NCBI GenBank assembly: GCA_934271465.1
Contig: CAKQRQ010000003.1
Coordinates: 62,001 to 126,000, forward strand
Direction of reading: 5' to 3'
Source of the DNA: an uncultured Alphaproteobacteria bacterium
GTDB lineage: Bacteria > Pseudomonadota > Alphaproteobacteria > RF32 > CAG-239
DNA length: 64,000 bases
Shown: in pieces, positions 40,415-49,019 of the stretch
Layout: every line of letters begins with the position of its first letter
How positions within the stretch are numbered: position 1 is the stretch's first letter
Made by a program: the position numbers and the translations under genes
Notes under the pieces: generated by a model
What the model saw: only the letters and a program-made list of their open reading frames with translations
Told to the model about the DNA's origin: nothing
Databases searched by the model: none

Positions 40415-42097
40415 TCAATCCTGATGCTTATAGGTAATCATCAGAGAACCGTCCGACAGATGGGCAACATTAAGTTTGAGATTGATGCCGTCCTGTCGAT
40501 TCAAAGACAGGGTTTTAGATGTCATATTCAGAATAGCTTCGCCCAATTCTTTTTTAAGCAGCGACCAATCTTCATTTTGAGAAAAGAAAGCTCGTTGACT
40601 GTCCAGAATTTCATCAAAAGAGGGTTCCAGACTCAAAAAGGTTTTATCCGCAAGCCATAATTTAAGATAAGCATCATTGAAAAAATTTAAACGACCGTTT
40701 GAGCCGAAAATAAGAACAGCATCAAATAAATTAGAAAGAATTTCGTTTTGAATAGAGATTAAGGCGTTATAGGCACTGGTTGCTGCCAAACGGTCAGAGA
40801 TATCTTCATACGCAAAAATAATGCCGCCGGAAGGATAGGGCGCGCGGATTCGGCGAAGCGTCTTGCTGTTAGGAAGATGTAAAAGATCGTTAACAGGCTC
40901 CATAATTTGAGAAAATTTTTTAAGTTCTTCTTTTTTGAACGATTTGTAATCAGGAACTTCCGGCAAAAGCCGATTCTCTCTGATAACATCCAAAAAAGCC
41001 GGATATGTCGGATTGTCTTCTAACCAAGAAGGATTTAGTTTCCAGAGTTTTAAAAAAGGTTGGTTATAAAAATCAAGAGACATATTTTGGTTAAAAACAG
41101 CAAAAGCCGTTCCCAAAGCTCCCAAAATTTCAAGATGAGCATTTTGATGTTGTTTAAGATTTCGCCGGAGTTCATCAAGTTCGGAAATGTTTATTAAACA
41201 ACCGGAACTGAAAGTCTTTTCAAGATTTTGTTCGGCGTAAAAAGGCGCTTCAATGGTTTCCATTGTGATACGGTTTCCTTTTAGGATAACCGAAACAGAC
41301 CTTTTCCCCAGACGTTTACTGTCATGCACCTGTCGAGCCAGAGCTTTTGAAATACTTTCTCCGCCGGTATCCAAAATCTCCGAATGATCTGCCAAAATTT
41401 CTTCACGGGTTTTATCCGGAATAAAGTCGGCAAATTTTTTATTACAATAAGTAATATTAAGAGAATTATCTCTGAGCCAAACAGCAAAAGGCAGGTTGTC
41501 CAAAAGATCCTGTTGAAGTAAAAATTTTTCTTCCGCTTCTTTTTTTGCTCCTTCAAGAGTTTTAATCCGATTCGTTGCGAAGCTGATATCTCTGAACCAA
41601 ATCATATCACAATAAATGTTTCCGTCGGCACCGTTAATGCGGACGCCTTCAAGGCGAATATACTTGTCAGCGGTTTTAAGCAAAAAATAATCTTCAAAAG
41701 CGATTCCTTCTTCTTTAAGCAAGCCCACATATTTATTGATTTTTTTAACATCATCTTTGTAAAAGTTTTTTAAAATATCATTGAAATCGGATTTGATACC
41801 CTTTTCAAGTCCCAAAATAACAGCCAATCGACGAGAGCATCTTTCGGAAATTTCTTTGCGGGGGTCATTGACCTTGTCATCAGGATAAATAAAGGCAAAA
41901 TAACCATCATGAGAAGCATATAATGTTTCGGCATACCTTTCGCGATCGCGCCGTAAAAAATAATTCCGTTGTTTTAGTTTCAAAAACATAAAGACAAGCA
42001 GCAGTATTATTCCGAAAAAGACGATAAAAACAAGACCTATGGCCAGCCATAATTCAGGTGCGGCATCATACATATTTCTTAAAAGCTCGGTATTCAT
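40415..42097 (-). CDS. Membrane-anchored multi-PAS sensor lacking a histidine kinase core
   Basis: A 560-residue protein: one N-terminal transmembrane helix (about 18-40) and three PAS-type domains (about 60-175, 190-310, 325-430) followed by a fourth PAS_7-like unit (about 440-555). Alphaproteobacterial relatives with this layout continue into HisKA and HATPase domains; here the protein stops directly after the last PAS (LMITYKHQD) and no kinase fragment follows in any frame before the next gene. It could be a signalling partner acting in trans or a decayed kinase. Divergent from tsaB. Confidence 0.8.
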   Translation of the reverse strand: MNTELLRNMYDAAPELWLAIGLVFIVFFGIILLLVFMFLKLKQRNYFLRRDRERYAETLYASHDGYFAFIYPDDKVNDPRKEISERCSRRLAVILGLEKGIKSDFNDILKNFYKDDVKKINKYVGLLKEEGIAFEDYFLLKTADKYIRLEGVRINGADGNIYCDMIWFRDISFATNRIKTLEGAKKEAEEKFLLQQDLLDNLPFAVWLRDNSLNITYCNKKFADFIPDKTREEILADHSEILDTGGESISKALARQVHDSKRLGKRSVSVILKGNRITMETIEAPFYAEQNLEKTFSSGCLINISELDELRRNLKQHQNAHLEILGALGTAFAVFNQNMSLDFYNQPFLKLWKLNPSWLEDNPTYPAFLDVIRENRLLPEVPDYKSFKKEELKKFSQIMEPVNDLLHLPNSKTLRRIRAPYPSGGIIFAYEDISDRLAATSAYNALISIQNEILSNLFDAVLIFGSNGRLNFFNDAYLKLWLADKTFLSLEPSFDEILDSQRAFFSQNEDWSLLKKELGEAILNMTSKTLSLNRQDGINLKLNVAHLSDGSLMITYKHQD

Positions 42098-42188
42098 AAT
42101 TGCTCAGTTTCTAAAAAAGGATTGTTTATTTAATGATTTTAGTATATAAAAACCATTATTCAAATTTAAATTTAAGACAAGTGGAAAA

Positions 42189-42857
42189 ATGTATACATTA
42201 GCTTTTGATACAACAGGTGCCGGATGTGGAATAGCTTTGGCTGATAAGGATAAAATTCTTTCCGAGTTTGAAAAAGAAGCAGAATTCGGGCAGGCTGAAA
42301 TTTTAATGCCGCAGATACAAAAGATGCTCCAAGAACAAAGTTTGTCTTTTCAAGATTTGGGAGCACTTTTTGTCTGTGTAGGTCCCGGATCTTTTACGGG
42401 GGTGCGTTCAAGCATTGCAGCGGCAAGGGTTTTCGGGTTTGCAGCTCCTGAACTCAAATTAAGCGGTGTAACGGCTTTTGAAGCATATTTGGCAACTTTA
42501 TCCGAAGAAGAAATTGCCGATAAGAATGCAGTGATTATTGAAACAAGACGTGATGATTTTTATGTCCAAATATTTGACCGCAAGCTTCAAAATTTAACGG
42601 AACCGATGGCTGTTTCTTATGAAGAGGCATTGAAATTTCTAAAAAAAGACGGCTGCTTGGTGTCTTTGGTTGGAGATGGTGTTGAGCGCTTTTTAGACAG
42701 GCCGAGTGGATTGACTTTGCATGCCATAAAAATGTATGACGTTTTGCCAATCCGAGCTCTTATGAAAGCAGGACAGGCATTGTTAAAAGAAAAAAAGCTG
42801 AATTATCCGAAACCGTTATACCTGCGTGCGCCTGATGTAACGATTCCCGCAAAATAA
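42189..42857 (+). CDS. tsaB: tRNA threonylcarbamoyladenosine biosynthesis protein TsaB
   Basis: Partner of TsaD in forming t6A37 on ANN-reading tRNAs. ASKHA-fold N-terminus 'LAFDTTGAGCGIAL', 'GQAEILMPQIQKML' (the Gly-x-Ala-E version of the HSE motif) and GPGSFTGVRSSIAAARVFGFA at about 66-86. 222 residues. Terminated by the hairpin at 42863. tsaD, tsaE and rimI are not adjacent. Confidence 0.93.
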   Translation: MYTLAFDTTGAGCGIALADKDKILSEFEKEAEFGQAEILMPQIQKMLQEQSLSFQDLGALFVCVGPGSFTGVRSSIAAARVFGFAAPELKLSGVTAFEAYLATLSEEEIADKNAVIIETRRDDFYVQIFDRKLQNLTEPMAVSYEEALKFLKKDGCLVSLVGDGVERFLDRPSGLTLHAIKMYDVLPIRALMKAGQALLKEKKLNYPKPLYLRAPDVTIPAK

Positions 42858-42862
42858 AAGTA

Positions 42863-42889
42863 AAAAAGCCCCGCGTGACGGGGCTTTTT
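42863..42889. terminator. Bidirectional terminator between tsaB and the Lon-like gene
   Basis: A perfect 11-bp stem AAAAAGCCCCG/CGGGGCTTTTT with a 5-nt loop. It serves tsaB rightward and the convergent Lon-like gene, whose stop is 2 nt away. Confidence 0.9.
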
Positions 42890-42890
42890 C

Positions 42891-45326
42891 CTATTTACCA
42901 AGGCAACCTTGAGTTTCTTTAGCGTAACGGGCATAACATTTATAAAAACAAGCTAAACCTTGCTGAACGGCATAATTAACGGTTCCTTTAGGGTAGTGTC
43001 CGTGTTTGTCAAGAACGCCTGCTTTAATTCCTGTCAAAATTTCAATACCGTCATCAACTGTGTCAACAGCCCAAACATTAAAGTTTCCATCTTCAACAGC
43101 CTGACAAATATCTTCTCTCAACATTAAGTCAGCAACATTCGTTCGCGGAATAATAACCCCTTGATCTCCGGTCAGTCCCTGATGTTTACAGACATCAAAG
43201 AACCCTTCAATTTTTTCATTAACGCCGCCGATAGGTTGAATTTCGCCAAACTGGTTGATAGATCCCGTTACAGCAATATTTTGTTTAATTGGGATACCCG
43301 AAATTGCCGAAAGCAGGCAATAATATTCAGTTGATGAGGCACTATCTCCATCAACGCCTCCGTAAGATTGTTCAAAAACAATAGAAGCATTAAGCGATAA
43401 CGGACAATATTTTGCAAAACGATTCGCCAAAAGACTTTCTAAAATCAAAACACCTTTAGAATGAATCGGACCGCTCATCTCGACTTCTCGTTCAATATTA
43501 ACAAAATCTCCTTTGCCGATTCGAACTTGGGTCGTAATGCGTGTCGGTTTACCGAAGCTGTTTCGAGAAAAGACATAAACGACAAGGCCGTTGATTTGAC
43601 CGACTTTCTTTCCTTTAATATCAATCAGAATTGTTCCCTTGTCGATTTGCTCCAACATGGCTTCTTTGATGCGACTTCCACGGTAAATTTGTGCTTCAAT
43701 AGCCTGATCAATATGGTTTTTGCCGATGTGATTTGACTTAGACTTGCGCGCCCAATAATCAGCCTCACGCAGCAAATCTCCGATAGAAGCGATATGAGCC
43801 GTTAACTTTTCAGAGCTTTCGGCTAGACGAGAAGAATATTCAATAACTTTAGCTACAGCCTGACGGTTAAGCGAGCGTAAATGTTTTTTCTTTGACAAAG
43901 AACCAATAAGTTTTGCATATTCAATCTCGTTTTCTTTTGTCCTGTCCATAAGGATTCCAAAGTCCGCTTCAACCTTAAAATAATCCAAAAAGTCAGGATC
44001 TCGTTCACTTAAGAGCTCATAAAGGTCGGCATCGCCTGTCAAAATGATTTTGACATTCAGCGGAATGGGCTCAGGATCCAGAGAAATTGTCGTAAAAGAG
44101 GTATCTTCACTCGGAGCTTCAATTTTGATTGTCTTTGAAGCAATGGCTCGTTTTAAAGAATCCCAAGCAAAAGGCTGCATTAAAAGTTTGTGCGCATCAA
44201 TAAGCAAAAATCCGCCATTAGCTTGATGAAGCGCGCCGGCCTTAATTAAGGTAAAGTCAGTCAAAAGGGCGCCGTATTGTTGCAGCCTTTCAACTTTACC
44301 GACTAAATTCCCTTGTGTCGGGTGGTCTAAATGAACAATCGGAGCTCCCGAATTTGGTTCATTTTTAACAATAACATTAACCTTAAATTTGGCATATTTA
44401 TCCTCTTCAGGCTGTTTAATTTTTGAAAGCAGCGTGCTTAAAGGATCTTCGTTCTCAGTCGGAGCAGCAGGCTCGGCAGAGGGCAAAAACTCTTCCACAT
44501 TTTCAAGAATGTATTTTTGAATATGTTTTAAGAAGTCATTGGCCTGACGATGCCCTTTGTATTTTGCATGCAGCTCGTCAATAGGTTTCTTGACGGCTTC
44601 TTTCAAAAAGCGGGTGCGCAGACGATTCGTTTCATCTCTTTGTTTGTCTTCCCAAGCAGGCAAATCCTGTGCCGAATTTTCGATTTCAGCCTGCATTTGG
44701 TTAAGATCTTCAATGAGTTGCTTTTTTTCTTCTTCAGGAAGTTCGTCAAAAGCTTCCGGACTTAAAACCTCGCCGTTTTTGACGGGAGCTACAACCAATC
44801 CGACAGGCATATGTAATAAAGAAACGCTCTTGCCTTTGGCTTTCTTTTGAAGAATTTTAATGTATTTTTCTTTGGATTGTTTGTATTTTTCCTGAATAAT
44901 ATTAAGGCCGGCCTTATATTCATCACTTTCAAATATAGCCGGAATAGATCCGGAAAGAGTTTCAATTAACTTATCAATATCTTTGGCAAAATCGCTTGCC
45001 GTGCCGGCAGGAAAAGAAATAGCATTAGGTTTATAAGGCTCATCAAAGTTGTAAACATAAGCCCAGTCATCGGGGGTGGGGCGTTTTTTTGCCTCTTGAG
45101 CAAGAACGCGTTTAACGAGAGAGCTCTTGCCTGTTCCCTCAGGCCCCAAGCAAAACAGATTATATCCTTTGGACTGAATATTAATCCCGATTTCAACAGC
45201 GGCCAAAGCTCTGTCCTGCCCCAAAGCCGAGAGCCTCTCCTCAAGTTCGGCGGTAGATTGAAAATTAAATTTTTGAGGATCACATTTTGTATAAAGCTGA
45301 TTGGTCCGAAGTTTTATAATAGTCAT
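42891..45326 (-). CDS. Lon-like ATP-dependent protease (AAA_32/Lon_C type)
   Basis: An 811-residue energy-dependent protease. N-terminal AAA domain with GPEGTGKSS near residue 59, a long coiled-coil insertion (about 150-290), a second ATPase part with 'NGGFLLIDAHKLL' and 'KIILTGDADLYELL', and a C-terminal Lon protease domain with catalytic Ser in GGVDGDSASST and Lys in GGVNEKIEGFF. This is the Lon-like family lacking the classical Lon N-domain (E. coli YcbZ type), probably acting on damaged or regulatory proteins. Starts with ATG; its upstream neighbour is the divergent TPR gene. Confidence 0.9.
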   Translation of the reverse strand: MTIIKLRTNQLYTKCDPQKFNFQSTAELEERLSALGQDRALAAVEIGINIQSKGYNLFCLGPEGTGKSSLVKRVLAQEAKKRPTPDDWAYVYNFDEPYKPNAISFPAGTASDFAKDIDKLIETLSGSIPAIFESDEYKAGLNIIQEKYKQSKEKYIKILQKKAKGKSVSLLHMPVGLVVAPVKNGEVLSPEAFDELPEEEKKQLIEDLNQMQAEIENSAQDLPAWEDKQRDETNRLRTRFLKEAVKKPIDELHAKYKGHRQANDFLKHIQKYILENVEEFLPSAEPAAPTENEDPLSTLLSKIKQPEEDKYAKFKVNVIVKNEPNSGAPIVHLDHPTQGNLVGKVERLQQYGALLTDFTLIKAGALHQANGGFLLIDAHKLLMQPFAWDSLKRAIASKTIKIEAPSEDTSFTTISLDPEPIPLNVKIILTGDADLYELLSERDPDFLDYFKVEADFGILMDRTKENEIEYAKLIGSLSKKKHLRSLNRQAVAKVIEYSSRLAESSEKLTAHIASIGDLLREADYWARKSKSNHIGKNHIDQAIEAQIYRGSRIKEAMLEQIDKGTILIDIKGKKVGQINGLVVYVFSRNSFGKPTRITTQVRIGKGDFVNIEREVEMSGPIHSKGVLILESLLANRFAKYCPLSLNASIVFEQSYGGVDGDSASSTEYYCLLSAISGIPIKQNIAVTGSINQFGEIQPIGGVNEKIEGFFDVCKHQGLTGDQGVIIPRTNVADLMLREDICQAVEDGNFNVWAVDTVDDGIEILTGIKAGVLDKHGHYPKGTVNYAVQQGLACFYKCYARYAKETQGCLGK

Positions 45327-45413
45327 GAGAAAAATCCCTATACATTAAAGGTTTTATAAACTATGTTGAATAATATATCTCTAAAACCTAATTTTGAGTA
45401 AAGAAAACAAAAG

Positions 45414-46829
45414 TTGCTGCAATATTTCATTTTAATAAGCATTTTAATGCTGGTCGTTTTTGCATTTGTGCAAATGTGGATAGGGCTCAATCGGTTGAAA
45501 AGACGAACGGTTGAGAAAATAATCAGTAAAAAAATAATAAACCGGCCTGACTTTTCAACACCGGTTATGCGTAAGATTGCTTATGAAATTTTAAAATTGC
45601 CCCAAAAAGCTAAGATAGAGGCTTTAAAAGCTGTCGAAGATGAAAATTTGGATAAATTGGCAGATAAGATAAAATCAGAAAATTTAAGAAAAAAAATACT
45701 CTTTCTTTGGAACGGAAAGCAAAGTCTTGTCCGAATGAAAGATACAGAAAGTAGGTTGTTGACGATAAAAAAAATGCTGCGCTGTCAACAAATTGAAAAA
45801 GCGGATAAAAGACTTCAAGAAATAACGTTGAAACCGTTTGAAAAAGCTCTCAAAGCTCAAAAGAATATATTAGAAGCCCAAACAGCATTGTATGACGGGG
45901 ATATGCTGACGGCAACGCAAAAAGCATCATCGGCTTTGAGATATTTTCAGAAAAAAAACTGGATTTATGAAGAAGCGGAAGCTTATTTTGTTTTAGGCAC
46001 AGCTTACAAGGTAAGCGGCATCTTTGATACGGCAGATTTTATGTTTAGGAATGCTTGCCGGTTGTTTGAATTTTGCGGTGCCTCAAAAAAAGAAGCCGAA
46101 GTTTGGGGAAACAAAGGGCTGTTGATGGCTGTTCAAAAGAGGTTTGAAGAAGCTTCCGATTGTTATCAAAAAGCAAAAGATCTTTTCAAATTATGCAAAG
46201 AGCAGGAGGAAATATGCTTTGTTTCAGGGCAGGAAGCCTTGCTCAGCCTTATATGCGACAACAGCCGGCGCGCGGAAAAACAAGCTGAAGCTGCATTTAA
46301 AAAGAATAGAACCGTCGCAGGAAAAGCCTTTTCGTCAGATATTATTTCCAGAGCGGCTTATAAAACGGGACATCTAAGAAAAGCAAAAATTTATGCGCTT
46401 AAAGCCGCAGAACTGTATCAAAATGAAAAAAATTATGCAGCTTTTTTTGAAAGCAGATATTTGTTGGCCGAAATTTATATGGCGCAAAAATACCCCGAAA
46501 AAGCCGAGGAAGTGCTGAGGGATATCATTCGTTTTGAAAATTCTCATAAAACCTGTTTCCACATTGCGAGCGCTTACACGCTGCTGGGCGTGTCTTTGCT
46601 GCAAAGAGGCGCTTTAGCACAGGCGGAAAGTTTTTTTAAGAAGGCTTTGCAATATGAGCTTTGTAACGACAGAGCGGAGGGAATAGCCATCGACTATGCC
46701 AATTTGGCATTGGTCGAAAAAAAATGCGGACATAAGGAAACATCGCTAAAAAATATAGAAACAGCGCTTTCGTATGCTAAAAAAGCCGATGAAAACCTGT
46801 ATCACCAACTCAAGGCTGCCCTAAAGTAA
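45414..46829 (+). CDS. Membrane-anchored TPR-repeat protein
   Basis: A 471-residue protein with an N-terminal transmembrane helix (about 3-25), a basic helical segment, then tetratricopeptide-like repeats through the rest ('YFVLGTAYKVSGIFDTADFMFRNA', 'GNKGLLMAVQKRFEEASDCYQKA', 'LLGVSLLQRGALAQAESFFKKAL', 'YANLALVEKKCGHKETSLKNIE'). Function unknown. The start is uncertain: a stop lies five codons upstream, so TTG at 45414 is the earliest possible start and the first ATG is at 45447. The 3' end overlaps the converging membrane gene by 20 nt. Confidence 0.75.
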   Translation: MLQYFILISILMLVVFAFVQMWIGLNRLKRRTVEKIISKKIINRPDFSTPVMRKIAYEILKLPQKAKIEALKAVEDENLDKLADKIKSENLRKKILFLWNGKQSLVRMKDTESRLLTIKKMLRCQQIEKADKRLQEITLKPFEKALKAQKNILEAQTALYDGDMLTATQKASSALRYFQKKNWIYEEAEAYFVLGTAYKVSGIFDTADFMFRNACRLFEFCGASKKEAEVWGNKGLLMAVQKRFEEASDCYQKAKDLFKLCKEQEEICFVSGQEALLSLICDNSRRAEKQAEAAFKKNRTVAGKAFSSDIISRAAYKTGHLRKAKIYALKAAELYQNEKNYAAFFESRYLLAEIYMAQKYPEKAEEVLRDIIRFENSHKTCFHIASAYTLLGVSLLQRGALAQAESFFKKALQYELCNDRAEGIAIDYANLALVEKKCGHKETSLKNIETALSYAKKADENLYHQLKAALK

Positions 46830-47589
46830 AAGAAATATCAGCGGAAACGGTTGGGGCTGTTGGTCGGGTTGAAATTTTAATTGATGAAAGCCCCATATCC
46901 TGAAAACCTAAAATATAAAAACTAGGTGTTGTAAAAATATTAAAAGGAGAACCCTTTGTAAAAACAAGCCTGTTTTTAACCTGCAGTCCGGATACGTCCA
47001 AAAATGTTTTGAATGGGCGAGCCCAAATCGGCAACCCGAATTCTCCGAAAATGATAACAGGGTTGTCTTGTGTTAAAAGGAAGTCATTTAAATTTTTAAA
47101 AACGGAATCATAGTCCGAAGGAACGGGATTTCTAAAATCAACTTTAAGAAGAGTTAAAGGTTTACCGGCAATATCAACAACGGTATAAGGGGCAATATAA
47201 TGGTGAGAAAGTAAGACTGTTCCTGAGGAGAGAATATCTTCTTGAGCAAAGTTAGCCGCAGGCGCTGTATCATCTTTCGAAAAATAAAGAGTTAAAAGCT
47301 TCTGTCCTTGAAAGTTATCTGAAAAGAAAATGTTTCCAGAGGCGCTTAAAAGCGTATAATTCAAAATAAAACAAAGGAAAAAAATAAAAGTCTGAAAATA
47401 TTTTTTGACAAAGGCCGAATAAATCAAAAGAGCAAGAGAAAGGCAATAAAGGTGGAATAAATTAAAACCGGCATAGAATAAATCAGGTTTTATCAAAGCA
47501 AGGCAAGATAAAATCATTAAAAAGAAGGCTGTAACGTAAAGAAAAATATTTTCCCGAGCCTGATGTTTTTTTTGACTTAAGTAACCCAT
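46810..47589 (-). CDS. Membrane protein with degenerate endonuclease/exonuclease/phosphatase domain
   Basis: A 259-residue protein: three transmembrane helices (about 17-35, 44-60 and 67-85) and a periplasmic or cytoplasmic domain in which 'NPVIIFGEFGLPIWARPFKTFLDVSGL' resembles the 'PVIlaGDFN.tpws..f..l...gl' part of EEP phosphodiesterases (YafD-like). The catalytic Asp-Asn is replaced by Glu-Gly and the final Asp-His is missing, so it is probably not an active nuclease. Between two TPR genes and overlapping one of them. Confidence 0.65.
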   Translation of the reverse strand: MGYLSQKKHQARENIFLYVTAFFLMILSCLALIKPDLFYAGFNLFHLYCLSLALLIYSAFVKKYFQTFIFFLCFILNYTLLSASGNIFFSDNFQGQKLLTLYFSKDDTAPAANFAQEDILSSGTVLLSHHYIAPYTVVDIAGKPLTLLKVDFRNPVPSDYDSVFKNLNDFLLTQDNPVIIFGEFGLPIWARPFKTFLDVSGLQVKNRLVFTKGSPFNIFTTPSFYILGFQDMGLSSIKISTRPTAPTVSADISFTLGQP

Positions 47590-47670
47590 TATTAATTTGT
47601 TTATATTAAATTAAAGCAAAAGTTTAATGTCATTATAAGATAAAAAAAAGTTTTGTAAAGTCGAGAACGA

Positions 47671-49017
47671 ATGATAGAAAAAAATATATGGCCGGAGATA
47701 ATTGAAACGGCCTCAAAAAAAATTGATTTTTGGATGCAAACAATTTCAACGGATTTTCCGAAGATGCAGGATTTGCAAACACTTTCGTTTGTTTTAATGA
47801 CAATAGCTCTGATTTTATTTCTGATTTTGATGATTATTATTTATATAAGAGGGATTATTTATTTTATAAAAACAAATAATTCTCAAAAAAAATTGAAAGC
47901 GGAGGCAAGTGCCGCCCAAGCCGCGACAGAGGAAGAAGAAGAGCTTGAAAGAGAGCTTCAAAAAGAATTGGATTTGGCGCGGGCCGAAAGAGAAGACATC
48001 GAAATTAAAGAAAAGGAAGATCTCCGAGCACAACAGGAGCAAAAAGAAATCAAAAAAGAAGCGGAAGATAAAAAAGGAAAAAAAGAAAGTTCAGAGAAAA
48101 AAGAAAGAGAAAAGTCAAAAGTTGCAGAAGTAGATTTTGATTGGCAAAAAGGGAAGATTCCTCCGGCCGAAATTCAGAACACAAAGGAAGCAGGTGTTGT
48201 CTTTTCGTATAAACAGGCGGAAAAAGAACTTCATCAGTTGATGGGTTTGGCTATTGACATGATAGGCCGAGGGGTTGATGATTTGAAAATAGCCCAAACT
48301 CTTAATTTTAAGAGTAATGGAATGTCTGATGAAAATGAAATTTTGAAAGCAATAGATGCAATCAAGCAATTTATTGAGTTAAGTATTTCCGGAAAATTTG
48401 CCAAATTAAAAATGTATGATGAGTTGCCCAAAGAAGATCAGGCGCTGTATCATTTATCACAAGGAGACCCTTCTTTGGCGCTGGCTTTGATGGAAAACCT
48501 GATGGACAGCAACATAGATAAAGCCATTGCCGGAAATTCGGAAGAAAAGCGGCAGAAGCTGTATGGCGATGTTTCAAAGTGGGCGTGTTGTTTTGGGGCT
48601 TTGGCTGAAATAAATGATATTATGTTAGCAACATCGGCTTATGAACTGGCCATAGAACTCCAATCTTCCAATGTTGTTGCGTGGAGTCGTTTAGGGGATG
48701 TTTATAAAGATGCAAATTCCAATTCAAAAGCTGTATGGGCCTATCAAAATGTGCTAAATTTTGCTGATAATGAGATTGATGCCGAACAGGTTGCTAATGC
48801 TCAAAAGAATTTATCTGAACAATTATATGCCGAAGGCAATAGTTTACAGGCGGCAAAATTATACAACAGTGCCAAACAATATTATGATTCGCTTGGAATC
48901 AATCGCCGTCTGGATAAACAAGAGATTGAGATAATAGATGTTATTGAAAATAATTATAAAGTATCCCTGCCCGAAACAATCAAAAAATTGCTCAACCAAA
49001 CAAATGAAAAGAGCTAA
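47671..49017 (+). CDS. Membrane-anchored coiled-coil and TPR protein
   Basis: A 448-residue protein: N-terminal amphipathic part, one transmembrane helix (about 39-68), a highly charged Glu/Lys coiled coil (about 75-155), a conserved-looking middle 'AEKELHQLMGLAIDMIGRGVDDLKIAQTL', and C-terminal TPR-like repeats ('AYELAIELQSSNVVAWSRLGDVYKDANSNSKAVWAYQNVL', 'AEGNSLQAAKLYNSAKQYY'). Family not recognised; possibly a scaffold with the other TPR protein upstream. Converges with the phosphorylase gene 2 nt away. Confidence 0.72.
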   Translation: MIEKNIWPEIIETASKKIDFWMQTISTDFPKMQDLQTLSFVLMTIALILFLILMIIIYIRGIIYFIKTNNSQKKLKAEASAAQAATEEEEELERELQKELDLARAEREDIEIKEKEDLRAQQEQKEIKKEAEDKKGKKESSEKKEREKSKVAEVDFDWQKGKIPPAEIQNTKEAGVVFSYKQAEKELHQLMGLAIDMIGRGVDDLKIAQTLNFKSNGMSDENEILKAIDAIKQFIELSISGKFAKLKMYDELPKEDQALYHLSQGDPSLALALMENLMDSNIDKAIAGNSEEKRQKLYGDVSKWACCFGALAEINDIMLATSAYELAIELQSSNVVAWSRLGDVYKDANSNSKAVWAYQNVLNFADNEIDAEQVANAQKNLSEQLYAEGNSLQAAKLYNSAKQYYDSLGINRRLDKQEIEIIDVIENNYKVSLPETIKKLLNQTNEKS

Positions 49018-49019
49018 AT

